NCBI RefSeq assembly: GCF_006439395.2
Contig: NZ_CP083950.1
Coordinates: forward strand, 3,224,001 to 3,288,000
Source of the DNA: Mesorhizobium sp. B4-1-4
Lineage (GTDB): Bacteria > Pseudomonadota > Alphaproteobacteria > Rhizobiales > Rhizobiaceae
Length of the DNA stretch: 64,000 nucleotides
Direction: 5' to 3'
Shown: positions 9,691 to 20,138 of the stretch, in pieces
Layout of the letters: each line of letters starts with the position of its first letter
How positions within the stretch are numbered: the first letter of the stretch is position 1
Position numbers and translations under genes: made by a program
The notes under the pieces: model-generated
Databases searched by the model: none
The model's input: the letters and a program-made list of their open reading frames with translations, nothing else
What the model was told of the DNA's origin: nothing

Positions 9691-11238
9691 ATGCATCCGC
9701 GACTAGAATTGCGCAACATCTGCAAGCGCTATCCGGGCGTCATCGCCAACGACGACGTCTCGCTGTCGATCCAGCCCGGCGAGATCCACGCCGTGCTCGG
9801 TGAAAACGGCGCCGGCAAATCGACGCTGATGAAAATCATCTATGGCGCGGCACAAGCCGATTCCGGCGAGATTTTTTGCGACGGCAATCCGATCACCGCG
9901 CACAATCCGGCGATGTCGCGCGCGCTCGGCATCGAAATGGTCTACCAGCACTTCGCGCTGTTCGAATCCGTCTCGGTGGTCGAGAACATAGCGCTCTCGA
10001 CAAGCAGCGCCTTTAACTTGCCCTCGCTTGCCGACAAGATCCGCGAGCTTTCGCTGCGTTACGGCATGCCGATCGACCCACACCGCCAGGTGCACGATCT
10101 CTCGGTTGGCGAGCGCCAGCGTGTCGAAATCGTGCGTTGCCTGCTGCAGGCGCCGAAGCTTCTGATCCTCGACGAGCCGACATCCGTGCTGACGCCGCAG
10201 GCCGTGGTCAAGCTGTTCGAGACGCTTCGGCAGCTCGCGGCCGAGGGGTGCAGCATCGTCTACATCAGCCACAAGCTCGACGAGGTGCAGGAGCTCTGCG
10301 ACACCGCCACGGTGCTGCGGAACGGCAAGGTCACCGGAACCGCTCGTCCAAAGGAAACGACATCGCTCGAGCTCGCCCGCATGATGGTCGGCTCGAAGCT
10401 GCCGGAAATGCATGTCAGCCCCTCTGTCCCAACCGAGAAGCCGGTGCTGGAAGTCAGGAACCTGTCGGCGAAAGCAAGGGACCATTTCGGCGTTGACCTG
10501 GAGGATGTGTCCTTCGCCGTGAATGGCGGCGAGATCGTCGGCCTGGCGGGGGTCTCGGGGAATGGCCAGGCTGAGTTGATCGCCCTGCTCAGCGGCGAAC
10601 GCACGCATGAGCAAGGCGATGCGATCAGGATTGGCGGGACGGCTGCCGCCCGCCTGCGTCCCGACGAACGCCGCAAGCTCGGCCTGGCCTTCGTTCCGGA
10701 GGAGCGGCTCGGGCGGGGTGCGGTGCCATCGCACACATTATGGGAAAACACGGTGCTGACCGCACGTCGCTTCGGCACCGTCCGCAACGGATTGGTCAAC
10801 CGGCGCAAGGCCAGTGGTTTCGCCGCCGGCATCATCGACAGGTTCAAGGTCAAGGCCAGCGGCCCGGGAGCGACCGCGCAGAGCCTGTCCGGCGGCAATT
10901 TGCAAAAATTCATTGTCGGGCGCGAGATCACGCTGGCGCCGAAACTTCTTATTGTTTCGCAACCGACCTGGGGTGTCGACGTCGGTGCAAGCGCCTTCAT
11001 CCGCCAGACCATCCTCGACCTCAGCCGCGCCGGCGCGGCGGTGCTCGTCGTGTCGGAGGAACTTGATGAGCTGTTCGAGATTTGCGACCGGCTTCTGGTC
11101 ATCTGCCAAGGACGGGTTTCACCACCGCTGATGCGCAAGACGACCGATCGTGAAGAGATCGGACTGCTGATGACTGGCAGAACGATGAGCATGGATACGA
11201 TGGCAGGTGGGAGTAGCGACGTTGCGCTTCAGGATTGA
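9691..11238 (+). CDS. BMP-type ABC importer, duplicated ATP-binding subunit
   Basis: The 515-residue protein has two ABC domains. The first has Walker A GENGAGKST near residue 38, signature LSVGERQRVE and Walker B LLILDEPTSVL. The second has a degenerate Walker A (GVSGNGQAELIALL), signature SLSGGNLQK and LLIVSQPTWGVD in the Walker B position. One degenerate half is normal for RbsA/NupO-like nucleoside and sugar importers. The ATG at 9691 is preferred over a TTG at 9643, which would lie just beyond the hairpin and add residues not typical of the family. It energises the two permeases encoded immediately downstream. Confidence 0.92.
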   Translation: MHPRLELRNICKRYPGVIANDDVSLSIQPGEIHAVLGENGAGKSTLMKIIYGAAQADSGEIFCDGNPITAHNPAMSRALGIEMVYQHFALFESVSVVENIALSTSSAFNLPSLADKIRELSLRYGMPIDPHRQVHDLSVGERQRVEIVRCLLQAPKLLILDEPTSVLTPQAVVKLFETLRQLAAEGCSIVYISHKLDEVQELCDTATVLRNGKVTGTARPKETTSLELARMMVGSKLPEMHVSPSVPTEKPVLEVRNLSAKARDHFGVDLEDVSFAVNGGEIVGLAGVSGNGQAELIALLSGERTHEQGDAIRIGGTAAARLRPDERRKLGLAFVPEERLGRGAVPSHTLWENTVLTARRFGTVRNGLVNRRKASGFAAGIIDRFKVKASGPGATAQSLSGGNLQKFIVGREITLAPKLLIVSQPTWGVDVGASAFIRQTILDLSRAGAAVLVVSEELDELFEICDRLLVICQGRVSPPLMRKTTDREEIGLLMTGRTMSMDTMAGGSSDVALQD

Positions 11239-12316
11239 ACAAAGACCCGAGCCTTCCGCACCGATGCGCATCGCCGCGCCGCTTGTGGCGGCGGTTTTGA
11301 CGCTGGCCGTCGGCTCGATCTTTTTCGCCTCCCTCGGGCACGATCCGCTGCTGACGCTCTATGCCTTCTTCGTCGAGCCGCTGAACTCGATGAACGGCCT
11401 GTCCGAATGGCTGCTCAAGGCTTCGCCGCTGATCCTGATCGCTTGCGGGCTGGCGGTCGGCTTCCGTGCCAATGTCTGGAACATCGGCGCCGAAGGCCAG
11501 TTCACCATGGGCGCGGTTGCCGCCAGCGGCGTCGGACTGTTCTGGCCGAACCCGGAGAGCGCGCTGCTGTTGCCGCTGATGTTCGTCGCCGGCATGGGTG
11601 CCGGCATGGCATGGGCCGCGATCCCCGCCTTCCTGCGCGCGCGCATGAACACCAATGAGATCCTGGTCACACTGATGATGACCTATATCGCGACGCTGTT
11701 CCTTTCGTACCTCGTGCATGGACCGTGGCGCGATCCGGCAGGCTTCAACTATCCGCAAACCGCGCTGCTGCCGGCGGCGGCGATGTTCGGATCCTTCGAT
11801 CCGGCCTATCGGCTCAATCCGTCGATCTTCGTCACCATCGTGGCTGTGTTTCTGATGTGGCTGTTCACGGACCGCAGTTTCCTCGGCTATAAGATGTCGG
11901 TCAGCGGCGCGGCCCCCCTTGCCGCGCGCTATGCCGGCTTTCGCGAGTCCTCCGCGGTCTGGATCGGCCTTCTGGCGGGAGGTGCCGCGGCCGGCGTCGC
12001 CGGCATGGCGGAAGCCGCCGGACCGCTCGGTCAGCTCTCACCGCAGATTTCGCCGGGCTACGGATTTGCCGCCATCATCGTCGCCTTCATCGGACGGTTG
12101 AACGCATTCGGCATTGTGTTGGGCGGGCTGTTGATGTCTCTGCTTTTCCTGGGGGGCGAAGGCGTGCAGATGACGCTTGGCCTGCCCTCGGCGCTGACGC
12201 GCATTTTTCAGGGCATCCTGCTGTTCTTCCTGCTCGCCGCCGATTTCTTCATTTTCTACCGCGTTCGCCTGGTACGGCCGGCCCGAGATGCGCATGCACT
12301 CGATATGGCACGATGA
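11222..12316 (+). CDS. BMP-type ABC importer permease, first subunit
   Basis: The protein is about 364 residues with eight or more hydrophobic segments, of the BPD_transp_2 (ribose/nucleoside) type. The characteristic GFRANVWNIGAEGQFTMGA lies near residue 85, and a second conserved loop (GFAAIIVAFIGRLNAFGIVLGG) lies near 280. The start is uncertain. TTG at 11222 has GGGAG 8 bases upstream, GTG at 11207 is possible, and the first ATG is at 11264. Either early start overlaps the ATPase gene, implying coupling. It forms the inner-membrane channel with the following permease. Confidence 0.9.
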   Translation: MRFRIEQRPEPSAPMRIAAPLVAAVLTLAVGSIFFASLGHDPLLTLYAFFVEPLNSMNGLSEWLLKASPLILIACGLAVGFRANVWNIGAEGQFTMGAVAASGVGLFWPNPESALLLPLMFVAGMGAGMAWAAIPAFLRARMNTNEILVTLMMTYIATLFLSYLVHGPWRDPAGFNYPQTALLPAAAMFGSFDPAYRLNPSIFVTIVAVFLMWLFTDRSFLGYKMSVSGAAPLAARYAGFRESSAVWIGLLAGGAAAGVAGMAEAAGPLGQLSPQISPGYGFAAIIVAFIGRLNAFGIVLGGLLMSLLFLGGEGVQMTLGLPSALTRIFQGILLFFLLAADFFIFYRVRLVRPARDAHALDMAR

Positions 12317-12347
12317 GTGAATTTTGGTTTGCGCAGGAGACAGCCTG

Positions 12348-13268
12348 ATGGATCTCTTCATCGCCATCTTCACCGGCACCATCATCGCCGCCACGCCGCT
12401 GATATTCGCAGCGCTTGGCGAGCTCGTGGTCGAGAAGTCCGGCGTGCTCAATCTCGGCATAGAAGGCATGATGCTGATGGGCGCCGCCCTCGCCTTCTGG
12501 GCCGTCACCGCGGGCTATTCCATGCCGGTCGCGATCCTTGCCGGCGCGTTGGCAGGCGCCGCCGCATCGCTGCTGTTCGGCGTGCTGGCGTTGACCTTCC
12601 TGACCAACCAATATGCGGCCGGTCTGGCGCTGGCGATTTTCGGCTCCGGCGTGTCCGCCTTCCTCGGGCGCGGCTTCGGCAGCGAACCGATCGAAGCGCT
12701 GCGCGGCGTCAGCATCCCGGTTCTGTCCGACCTGCCGCTGGTCGGGCCGCTGCTTTTCCGCTTCGACCCGATGGTCTACCTGGCCCTGCTGATGTTCGTC
12801 GCCATAAGCTGGTTTCTCTACCGCACAAAAGCCGGCCTCGTTCTGCGCACGATCGGCGAGTCGCCACAGACGTCCCATGCGATCGGCTATCCCGTGATCA
12901 GGATACGCTATATGGCGGTGCTGTTCGGTGGCGCGATGGCCGGCCTGGCCGGTGCTTATCTTTCGGTCGCGTACACGCCCCTATGGGTCGAGAACATGAC
13001 CGCCGGCAAAGGCTGGATCGCGCTGGCACTGGTGGTCTTCGCCACATGGCGGCCGGTCCGCGTCTTGCTTGGCGCATGGCTGTTCGGCGGCATGACCATC
13101 CTCCAGCTGCAGGGACAGGCGCTGGGACTGGAGGTGCCGTCCGAACTGTTGTCGGCCCTGCCGTATCTGGCGACGATCGTCGTATTGGTCCTTATTTCGC
13201 GAAATCGTCAAATGCTTGCACTGCATTTTCCAGCCTCGCTCGCGAAACCATTTCGGCCGGCAAACTAA
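12348..13268 (+). CDS. BMP-type ABC importer permease, second subunit
   Basis: The 306-residue multispanning permease of the same family has SGVLNLGIEGMMLMGA near residue 28 and the conserved late loop GKGWIALALVVFATW. The ATG at 12348 has GGAG 9 bases upstream. It completes the transporter (binding protein, ATPase and two permeases). Its stop codon at 13266-13268 lies only three bases before the end of the truncated, oppositely oriented pyridoxal dehydrogenase fragment, so the transporter block abuts a rearrangement junction. Confidence 0.9.
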   Translation: MDLFIAIFTGTIIAATPLIFAALGELVVEKSGVLNLGIEGMMLMGAALAFWAVTAGYSMPVAILAGALAGAAASLLFGVLALTFLTNQYAAGLALAIFGSGVSAFLGRGFGSEPIEALRGVSIPVLSDLPLVGPLLFRFDPMVYLALLMFVAISWFLYRTKAGLVLRTIGESPQTSHAIGYPVIRIRYMAVLFGGAMAGLAGAYLSVAYTPLWVENMTAGKGWIALALVVFATWRPVRVLLGAWLFGGMTILQLQGQALGLEVPSELLSALPYLATIVVLVLISRNRQMLALHFPASLAKPFRPAN

Positions 13269-13271
13269 GAC

Positions 13272-13541
<270 letters not shown>

Positions 13542-13564
13542 TCAATGTGCAATCTGATTTGTGC

Positions 13565-14743
13565 TCAGGCGTCGGCGTCGATCACGGCCAGCGCCGCGTC
13601 GATGCCCTTGCCGACCGCAAGCTTCTGGCCGGCCGCGTTCATGGCGCCGCCCAGCGCCGTCAACGCCGCGATTGCATAGATCGGCTGCGCGGTCGGGCCC
13701 ATATGGCCGATGCGCGTCAGCTTCCTCAGCGTTTCGCCGCGACCTGACGAAAACACCACGCCGTAGCGAGCGCGCGCGGCCTGGCGAAGCGCCTTCTCGT
13801 CGACGCCATCCGGTGTCCGGACAGCGGTCGTGGTCGGCGACGCAATCTTGTCGTTGATCGCCCAGATCGACAGGCCCATGGCGGCGACGCCCGCGCGCAT
13901 GGCCCTTGCCGTCAGCGTGTGGCGCGCCCACACGGCCTCCGGCCCCTCGTTGAGATAGAGGTCGAGCGCCACATCGAGCCCGTTGATTTGGGAGACCGAT
14001 GGCGTGAACGGGAACGGCTTCTCGCGCGACCAGGCATTCTCCCAGTCGACGATGCTCAACATCGACGCGCGTGGTGCCAGGGGATTGGCCTTCATCTTGA
14101 CCCAGGCGCGCTCGCTGATGCCCATCATCGTCAGGCCGGGAGGTGCTCCCAGGCATTTGTTCGGGCCGGTGACATAGATGTCGGCCTTGCAGTCCTCCGG
14201 ATGCGTCTTCATGCCACCGAAGGACGAGACGGCGTCGACGATGAGATAACCACCATGCGCCGAAACCAGCGCGCCGATGGCGTCGATCGGATTGATGGTG
14301 CCCGATGGCGTGTCGTGATGGCAGACGGCAACGATCGTGATTTCCGGATGCGCCTTCAGCATGTCGGCGACCGCCTGCGGGTCGATCGCCTCGTTGTAGG
14401 GCACCTCGATCTCAAGCAGATGCGGCGAGTAGCGTTTTGCCCAATAGCCGAACCCCTTGCCGTAGACACCCGAGGCAAGGTTGAGCACGACGTCGTCGGG
14501 CGTGATCAGCGACGCTGCCGCCGCTTCCAGGCCCAGCACCGGCTCGCCATGCAGGATGACGGGCTTGTTCGACAGCCGCATCGCCTCTTGCGCCTTGTCG
14601 ACCACCTTCTCGTAGAAGAGCTGGAATGCCGGGTCGTAATCGTAGAGCACCGTGCGGCTGAGGCCGCGCAGCACTTCCGCGTAGGCGTTCACCGGCCCCG
14701 TGGTCAGGGTGATGACCGGATCGGCGTGTTCGAGATAGCGCAT
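13565..14743 (-). CDS. Pyridoxamine-pyruvate aminotransferase
   Basis: The 392-residue fold-type I aminotransferase is full length. Landmarks are VCHHDTPSGTINP near residue 145, VDAVSSFGGM near 170 with the aspartate that pairs with the pyridine nitrogen, and the Schiff-base lysine in TGPNKCLGAPPGL near residue 197. From memory it is nearly the same protein as M. loti PPAT, which converts pyridoxamine and pyruvate to pyridoxal and alanine without bound PLP. The genes on both sides that would act next (lactonase and pyridoxal dehydrogenase) are broken, so this enzyme may now only recycle pyridoxamine or may be decaying. Confidence 0.9.
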   Translation of the reverse strand: MRYLEHADPVITLTTGPVNAYAEVLRGLSRTVLYDYDPAFQLFYEKVVDKAQEAMRLSNKPVILHGEPVLGLEAAAASLITPDDVVLNLASGVYGKGFGYWAKRYSPHLLEIEVPYNEAIDPQAVADMLKAHPEITIVAVCHHDTPSGTINPIDAIGALVSAHGGYLIVDAVSSFGGMKTHPEDCKADIYVTGPNKCLGAPPGLTMMGISERAWVKMKANPLAPRASMLSIVDWENAWSREKPFPFTPSVSQINGLDVALDLYLNEGPEAVWARHTLTARAMRAGVAAMGLSIWAINDKIASPTTTAVRTPDGVDEKALRQAARARYGVVFSSGRGETLRKLTRIGHMGPTAQPIYAIAALTALGGAMNAAGQKLAVGKGIDAALAVIDADA

Positions 14744-14767
14744 GGTCTTGTCTCCGATTGACGGCGG

Positions 14768-16461
<1,694 letters not shown>

Positions 16462-16573
16462 TCACCAAGCCTTGCCGCCCATGGGTGCATCGTGAAGAGA
16501 CGAGCTAGCGGCAGCAGACCCTGTCCCGCAAGGTTGAAAACCACCTCACCCGAAGTTGCGCACATCATTGCAA

Positions 16574-18103
16574 TCACAACACCTCGGACAGAAAGCGCCG
16601 AAGCCGTGGGCTCTGCGGATTGTCGAAAAGATCCTGCGGCCGCCCTGCTTCGACGATCCGGCCCTCATCCATGAACACAACCTGGTTCGCGACCTTGCGA
16701 GCGAAATTCATCTCGTGCGTGACCACAACCATGGTCATTCCCCTTTGCCCAAGGTCGGCCATCAAATTCAGGACGCCTTTCACCAGTTCCGGATCAAGGG
16801 CGCTGGTGACCTCATCGAAAAGCATGACTTCGGGTTCGAGCGCCAATGCCCGCGCAATAGCCACCCGCTGTTGTTGTCCGCCCGAAAGATTGGCCGGCCG
16901 GTGATCCTTGCGCTCCAGCAACCCGACGTCCCGGAGGCGTTCCTGGGCCAAGCTGTCGGCCTTTTCGCGCGACACGCCTTTGACCTTGCGCAGTGCCAAA
17001 GTGATGTTGGCGAGCGCGCTGCGATCGGGAAACAGATTGAACTGCTGGAAAACCATGCCGACGCGCCGGCGAAGCTGATCAGGCGTCGACTTGTGAATGC
17101 TTTCGCCATCGAGCAGAATATCCCCCGCGCGACATTCGACGAGCCGGTTCAGGCATCGCAGCAATGTTGATTTGCCCGACCCGGATGGCCCGATGAGGCA
17201 TGTGACGGTCCCTGGCTCTACTTTCAGACTGACGTCATACAGGACCTGAAGGTTGCCATAGGCCATATCGATGTTTTTGACTTCAATGCTGCCGCCCTTG
17301 AACCGGGTCGTCACTGCCACGGACGACCTTGCAAGCTCCGGCGCGCCCGCTTCGGCAAGCTCGGCGACTTCCTTGAGTCCGCTCTGCACAGCAACGATGC
17401 GCTTGCCAACGCGCATGCGCGCATCGATGTAGTTGACAAGGTGGGTCAAAGGCACGGTGATCACCAGGTAGAATACGCCCGCCAGCAAAAGCGGTGAGAG
17501 GTTGCCGGTCAGGACGGCCTGATCTTGCCCCACCCGAAACAGTTCGCGTTCCGAAGCGAGAAGCCCGAGGAAGTAGACAAGGCTGGAATCCTTGACGTTG
17601 CCGATGAACTGGTTGACCAGTGCGGGCAGCACGCGGCGGATACCTTGGGGAATGACCACCAGCCTCATGCCTTGGCCATAGGTCATGCCGAGCGTGCGCG
17701 TGGCGTCGAGTTGTCCGCGCTCGACGCTCTGAATGCCGGCGCGGAAGATTTCTCCTATGTAGGCACCAGCAATCAGGCTGAGCGCTAGAATACCCAGCGG
17801 ATAGGGCGACGGACCGAACAGATCGCGGCCCAGCCGGGCAAAGCCTTGGCCAATGATCAGAATGGTGACGATGGCGGGAAGCCCACGAAAGATGTCGGTG
17901 TAGACGCGCGCCAGGAGTTTGAGGAGGCGGTTCTCCGATATCCCCATGACGGCCAGCACGATGCCGATGAGCGTGCCGAAGAATGTCGAGGCAAGGGCCA
18001 GGATCAGGGTGTTCTTGAGGCCGACCATGACCATGTTCGGCAGAACTTCCGCCATCGCCTGGAAATCGAGGAAGCTGCGCGAGAAGGTATCGAACCAGCT
18101 CAT
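16574..18103 (-). CDS. Polar amino acid-type ABC transporter, permease fused to ATP-binding domain
   Basis: The 509-residue fusion starts at MSWFDTFSRSFLDF. Residues 1-230 are a HisM/GlnP-type permease with five or so membrane segments and the EAA loop around GMRLVVIPQGIRRVLPAL. Residues about 265-509 are a full ABC domain with Walker A GPSGSGKST, Q-loop VFQQFNLFP, signature LSGGQQQR and Walker B VMLFDEVTSALD. The ATG at 18103 is preferred over upstream codons because homologous permeases start there. Natural fusions of the two subunits exist but are uncommon. With the binding protein encoded 77 bases upstream it should import an amino acid-like ligand, by context a glycated amino acid. Confidence 0.9.
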   Translation of the reverse strand: MSWFDTFSRSFLDFQAMAEVLPNMVMVGLKNTLILALASTFFGTLIGIVLAVMGISENRLLKLLARVYTDIFRGLPAIVTILIIGQGFARLGRDLFGPSPYPLGILALSLIAGAYIGEIFRAGIQSVERGQLDATRTLGMTYGQGMRLVVIPQGIRRVLPALVNQFIGNVKDSSLVYFLGLLASERELFRVGQDQAVLTGNLSPLLLAGVFYLVITVPLTHLVNYIDARMRVGKRIVAVQSGLKEVAELAEAGAPELARSSVAVTTRFKGGSIEVKNIDMAYGNLQVLYDVSLKVEPGTVTCLIGPSGSGKSTLLRCLNRLVECRAGDILLDGESIHKSTPDQLRRRVGMVFQQFNLFPDRSALANITLALRKVKGVSREKADSLAQERLRDVGLLERKDHRPANLSGGQQQRVAIARALALEPEVMLFDEVTSALDPELVKGVLNLMADLGQRGMTMVVVTHEMNFARKVANQVVFMDEGRIVEAGRPQDLFDNPQSPRLRRFLSEVL

Positions 18104-18180
18104 ATCAGGCCTTCTATAGTTCGACCGGGCTCCGCTGCTCACGGGACCCGGCCGGAATGCGACAATGAATAGGCGCGAAT

Positions 18181-19017
18181 TTACTTCTTGGGCAAATATT
18201 GATCCGGCATCGGGGTGCCCGGAAACCATTTCTCATGCAACCGCTTCCAGGTGCCGTCGTCCATGGCCTCGTGCAGTGCCTTGTTCAGGGCCTCCCGGAA
18301 GGCGTCGTTGCCTTTCTTGACCACGAATCCGGCCGGCGCATCGAAGGACGGCACGTTCATCGTTATCTTCAGGTTTTTATAGCGCTCGACATACTGCTTG
18401 GCCGACTCGTAGTCGGTGAAATGGCCATCGATCGTTCCGTTATTGAGTGCAGCCACCGCGGTGTTGTTGTCGGGAAATTTGACGATGTCACCCTTCAGGT
18501 TCTTCTCGGCATAGATTTCCTGCAGTGTTCCCTGGATCACGCCGATGCGCTTTCCGGCGGTGCTCTCATTGCTGGTCAGAGCCGGATCGGCGGAGATGAT
18601 CGACAGGTAGCCAGCGAGGTAGCCGTCGCTGAAATCCACGGTCTTCTTGCGCTCCGCGGTCGTGCCGATGGCGGCAACGGCCACGTCGAAACGGCCGTTG
18701 GCAACGGATGGCAGCAGCGCCGAGAATTCCTGGCCGGTGAAAACGACCTGCTCGTCCTTGAAACCGAGCCGGTGGGCCACGTCACGGAACAGTTCCGCGT
18801 CGAACCCCGTGAAATTGCCATTGGCGTCGGTGAAGACATAAGGTTTTGCATCGCCCATCGTCCCGACACTGATCGCCGAAGGATCAATGAGGTTGTAGGG
18901 ATTGCCGGCCGCCTTTGACTGCGTTGACGCGACCAAAGTTGCAAATCCGGTCACCAGCGCAATGGTCGCGGCCAGACCACATTTGATCAGCCGACGCCTG
19001 CTCGAATTCGTTTGCAT
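18181..19017 (-). CDS. Polar amino acid-type ABC substrate-binding protein (family 3)
   Basis: The 278-residue periplasmic protein has a signal peptide at residues 1-35 (RRRLIKCGLAATIALVTGFA, then a likely cleavage after SKA) and the family 3 fold. GFDAELFRDVAHRLG lies near residue 75 and RFDVAVAAIGTTAERKKTVD near 115. The ATG at 19017 has AGGAG six bases upstream and is preferred over two in-frame starts further out. A LacI-type operator lies 96 bases upstream. The neighbouring FrlB-like deglycase and FrlD-like kinase point to a fructosyl-amino acid (Amadori compound) as ligand. Confidence 0.9.
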   Translation of the reverse strand: MQTNSSRRRLIKCGLAATIALVTGFATLVASTQSKAAGNPYNLIDPSAISVGTMGDAKPYVFTDANGNFTGFDAELFRDVAHRLGFKDEQVVFTGQEFSALLPSVANGRFDVAVAAIGTTAERKKTVDFSDGYLAGYLSIISADPALTSNESTAGKRIGVIQGTLQEIYAEKNLKGDIVKFPDNNTAVAALNNGTIDGHFTDYESAKQYVERYKNLKITMNVPSFDAPAGFVVKKGNDAFREALNKALHEAMDDGTWKRLHEKWFPGTPMPDQYLPKK

Positions 19018-19112
19018 GTCTTCTCCTCTCATTGATAGCCGTACTCGGCCTGCGATCCCGCTTGAGCTCTCATCCACGGACCGACGCTCTCAGGCGGCGC
19101 CGGGTTTCAGAA

Positions 19113-19126
19113 TGATAACGTTCTCA
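19113..19126. promoter_or_regulatory. LacI-type operator O1
   Basis: TGATAACGTTCTCA is an imperfect palindrome centred on AACGTT between 19119 and 19120. The longer right half (GTTCTCACATT) is the reverse complement of AATGTGAGAAC, which is also present in the second site at 20058-20078. It lies upstream of the binding-protein gene and downstream of the kinase gene. The shared half-site and the nearby LacI gene make an operator likely. Confidence 0.7.
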
Positions 19127-19175
19127 CATTAGCACTAGAAATTCTGTGCGTCAATTGTCCTGGAGAATCCGGCAA

Positions 19176-20039
19176 CTACGCCGTTTCGTCTTGTAGGCGC
19201 CGTGCTCGGATGAGGATTTCGGACGTGATCGCGCCTAAATCGATCGCCGCCGCATGGCCGACCGCCCCGTAGTGCTGGCAGGTAGCCGCCGCTGCCTCTG
19301 CGGCTTGGCCGAGGATGTTCTCAGGTGCCTCCTGCTTAAGCAGGCCGAACAGCGTTCGGGCGATGAATGTGTCGCCCGCGCCCAGCGTGTCGACCGGTTC
19401 GACCAGTCGCGCCGCGACGCGGCAGGAGACGGAGTGGCTGCGAAGCAGTGCACCGGCCCGACCACGCGTGACAAGGACCCATTTGGAACCACATGCAAGC
19501 AATTCGGATGCAATTGCGTCCGATTCCTTGTCATCGAGACCGTCACCCGACACAGAGGCCAGATAGCAGTGGCGTCCAATCGAATAGCGATGCTCCACTT
19601 CCCGCCGCGTCGAAAAATCGTAAGAGACCAGCGATTTACTGGCAATCTCCGGTATCCATGCATCGAGCCCGCTAGACTGACCGATGTGGGTGGCCTGAAA
19701 GCCCGAGAGAAAATCGAGATCTTCTCGGTTCGGCGTGAACATCGACACGCCGAGATCGAAGGTCAGGAAAATCCGATCGGCATTGTGGTGACCTATGAGG
19801 CAGTAGGCGGTGGGCCCGTCGAGGCGGCGCAGCCGACTGACGTCGACGCGCTCCGATGACAGCGCGGCGTGGATCAGGTCCCCGGCACGGTCTCTGCCGA
19901 TCGCTCCGACATATGCCGCCTGCCCACCGAAGCGGCTGACATTGACCGCCACATTGAGGCAGTTGCCGCCAGGATACATCTCGCCACGGGCAAGATAGCA
20001 ATCGACAACGTTATCGCCCATCGCGGCAATCTTGACCAT
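19176..20039 (-). CDS. PfkB-family sugar kinase, fructoselysine 6-kinase-like
   Basis: The 287-residue ribokinase-fold protein has the substrate motif MYPGGNCLNVAVNVSRFGG near residue 21 and the PfkB signature DTLGAGDTF near residue 220, which contains the catalytic aspartate. The early GGN motif and size fit the FrlD group, which phosphorylates C6 of fructosyl-amino acids. The ATG at 20039 has GGAAG upstream; an in-frame ATG at 20096 would place the operator inside the gene. It is divergent from the FrlB-like deglycase gene across a LacI-type operator. Some other ketose kinase is the main alternative. Confidence 0.82.
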   Translation of the reverse strand: MVKIAAMGDNVVDCYLARGEMYPGGNCLNVAVNVSRFGGQAAYVGAIGRDRAGDLIHAALSSERVDVSRLRRLDGPTAYCLIGHHNADRIFLTFDLGVSMFTPNREDLDFLSGFQATHIGQSSGLDAWIPEIASKSLVSYDFSTRREVEHRYSIGRHCYLASVSGDGLDDKESDAIASELLACGSKWVLVTRGRAGALLRSHSVSCRVAARLVEPVDTLGAGDTFIARTLFGLLKQEAPENILGQAAEAAAATCQHYGAVGHAAAIDLGAITSEILIRARRLQDETA

Positions 20040-20060
20040 GGCAGAACTTCCGGTTATGAA

Positions 20061-20078
20061 TGTGAGAACGTTCACACA
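20061..20078. promoter_or_regulatory. LacI-type operator O2 in the divergent kinase/deglycase promoter region
   Basis: TGTGAGAACGTTCACACA is a near-perfect 18-base palindrome (8 of 9 positions per half) centred on AACGTT. It sits 21 bases before the kinase start on the minus strand and 60 bases before the deglycase start on the plus strand. It shares the AATGTGAGAACGTT half-site with the site at 19113-19126. Both divergent units are therefore probably controlled by the LacI protein of this locus. Confidence 0.8.
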
Positions 20079-20138
20079 AGCACAGCTGTTTGTCAATTGC
20101 GCGCCGATCGCAAGCTTTCAAACGAGACGAGGATGCCC

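Noticed and set aside
13565..14743. PucG-type ureidoglycine-glyoxylate aminotransferase, which would link to purine degradation
   Set aside because: The fold is similar, but the sequence and the neighbouring lactonase and dehydrogenase remnants fit pyridoxamine-pyruvate aminotransferase much better.
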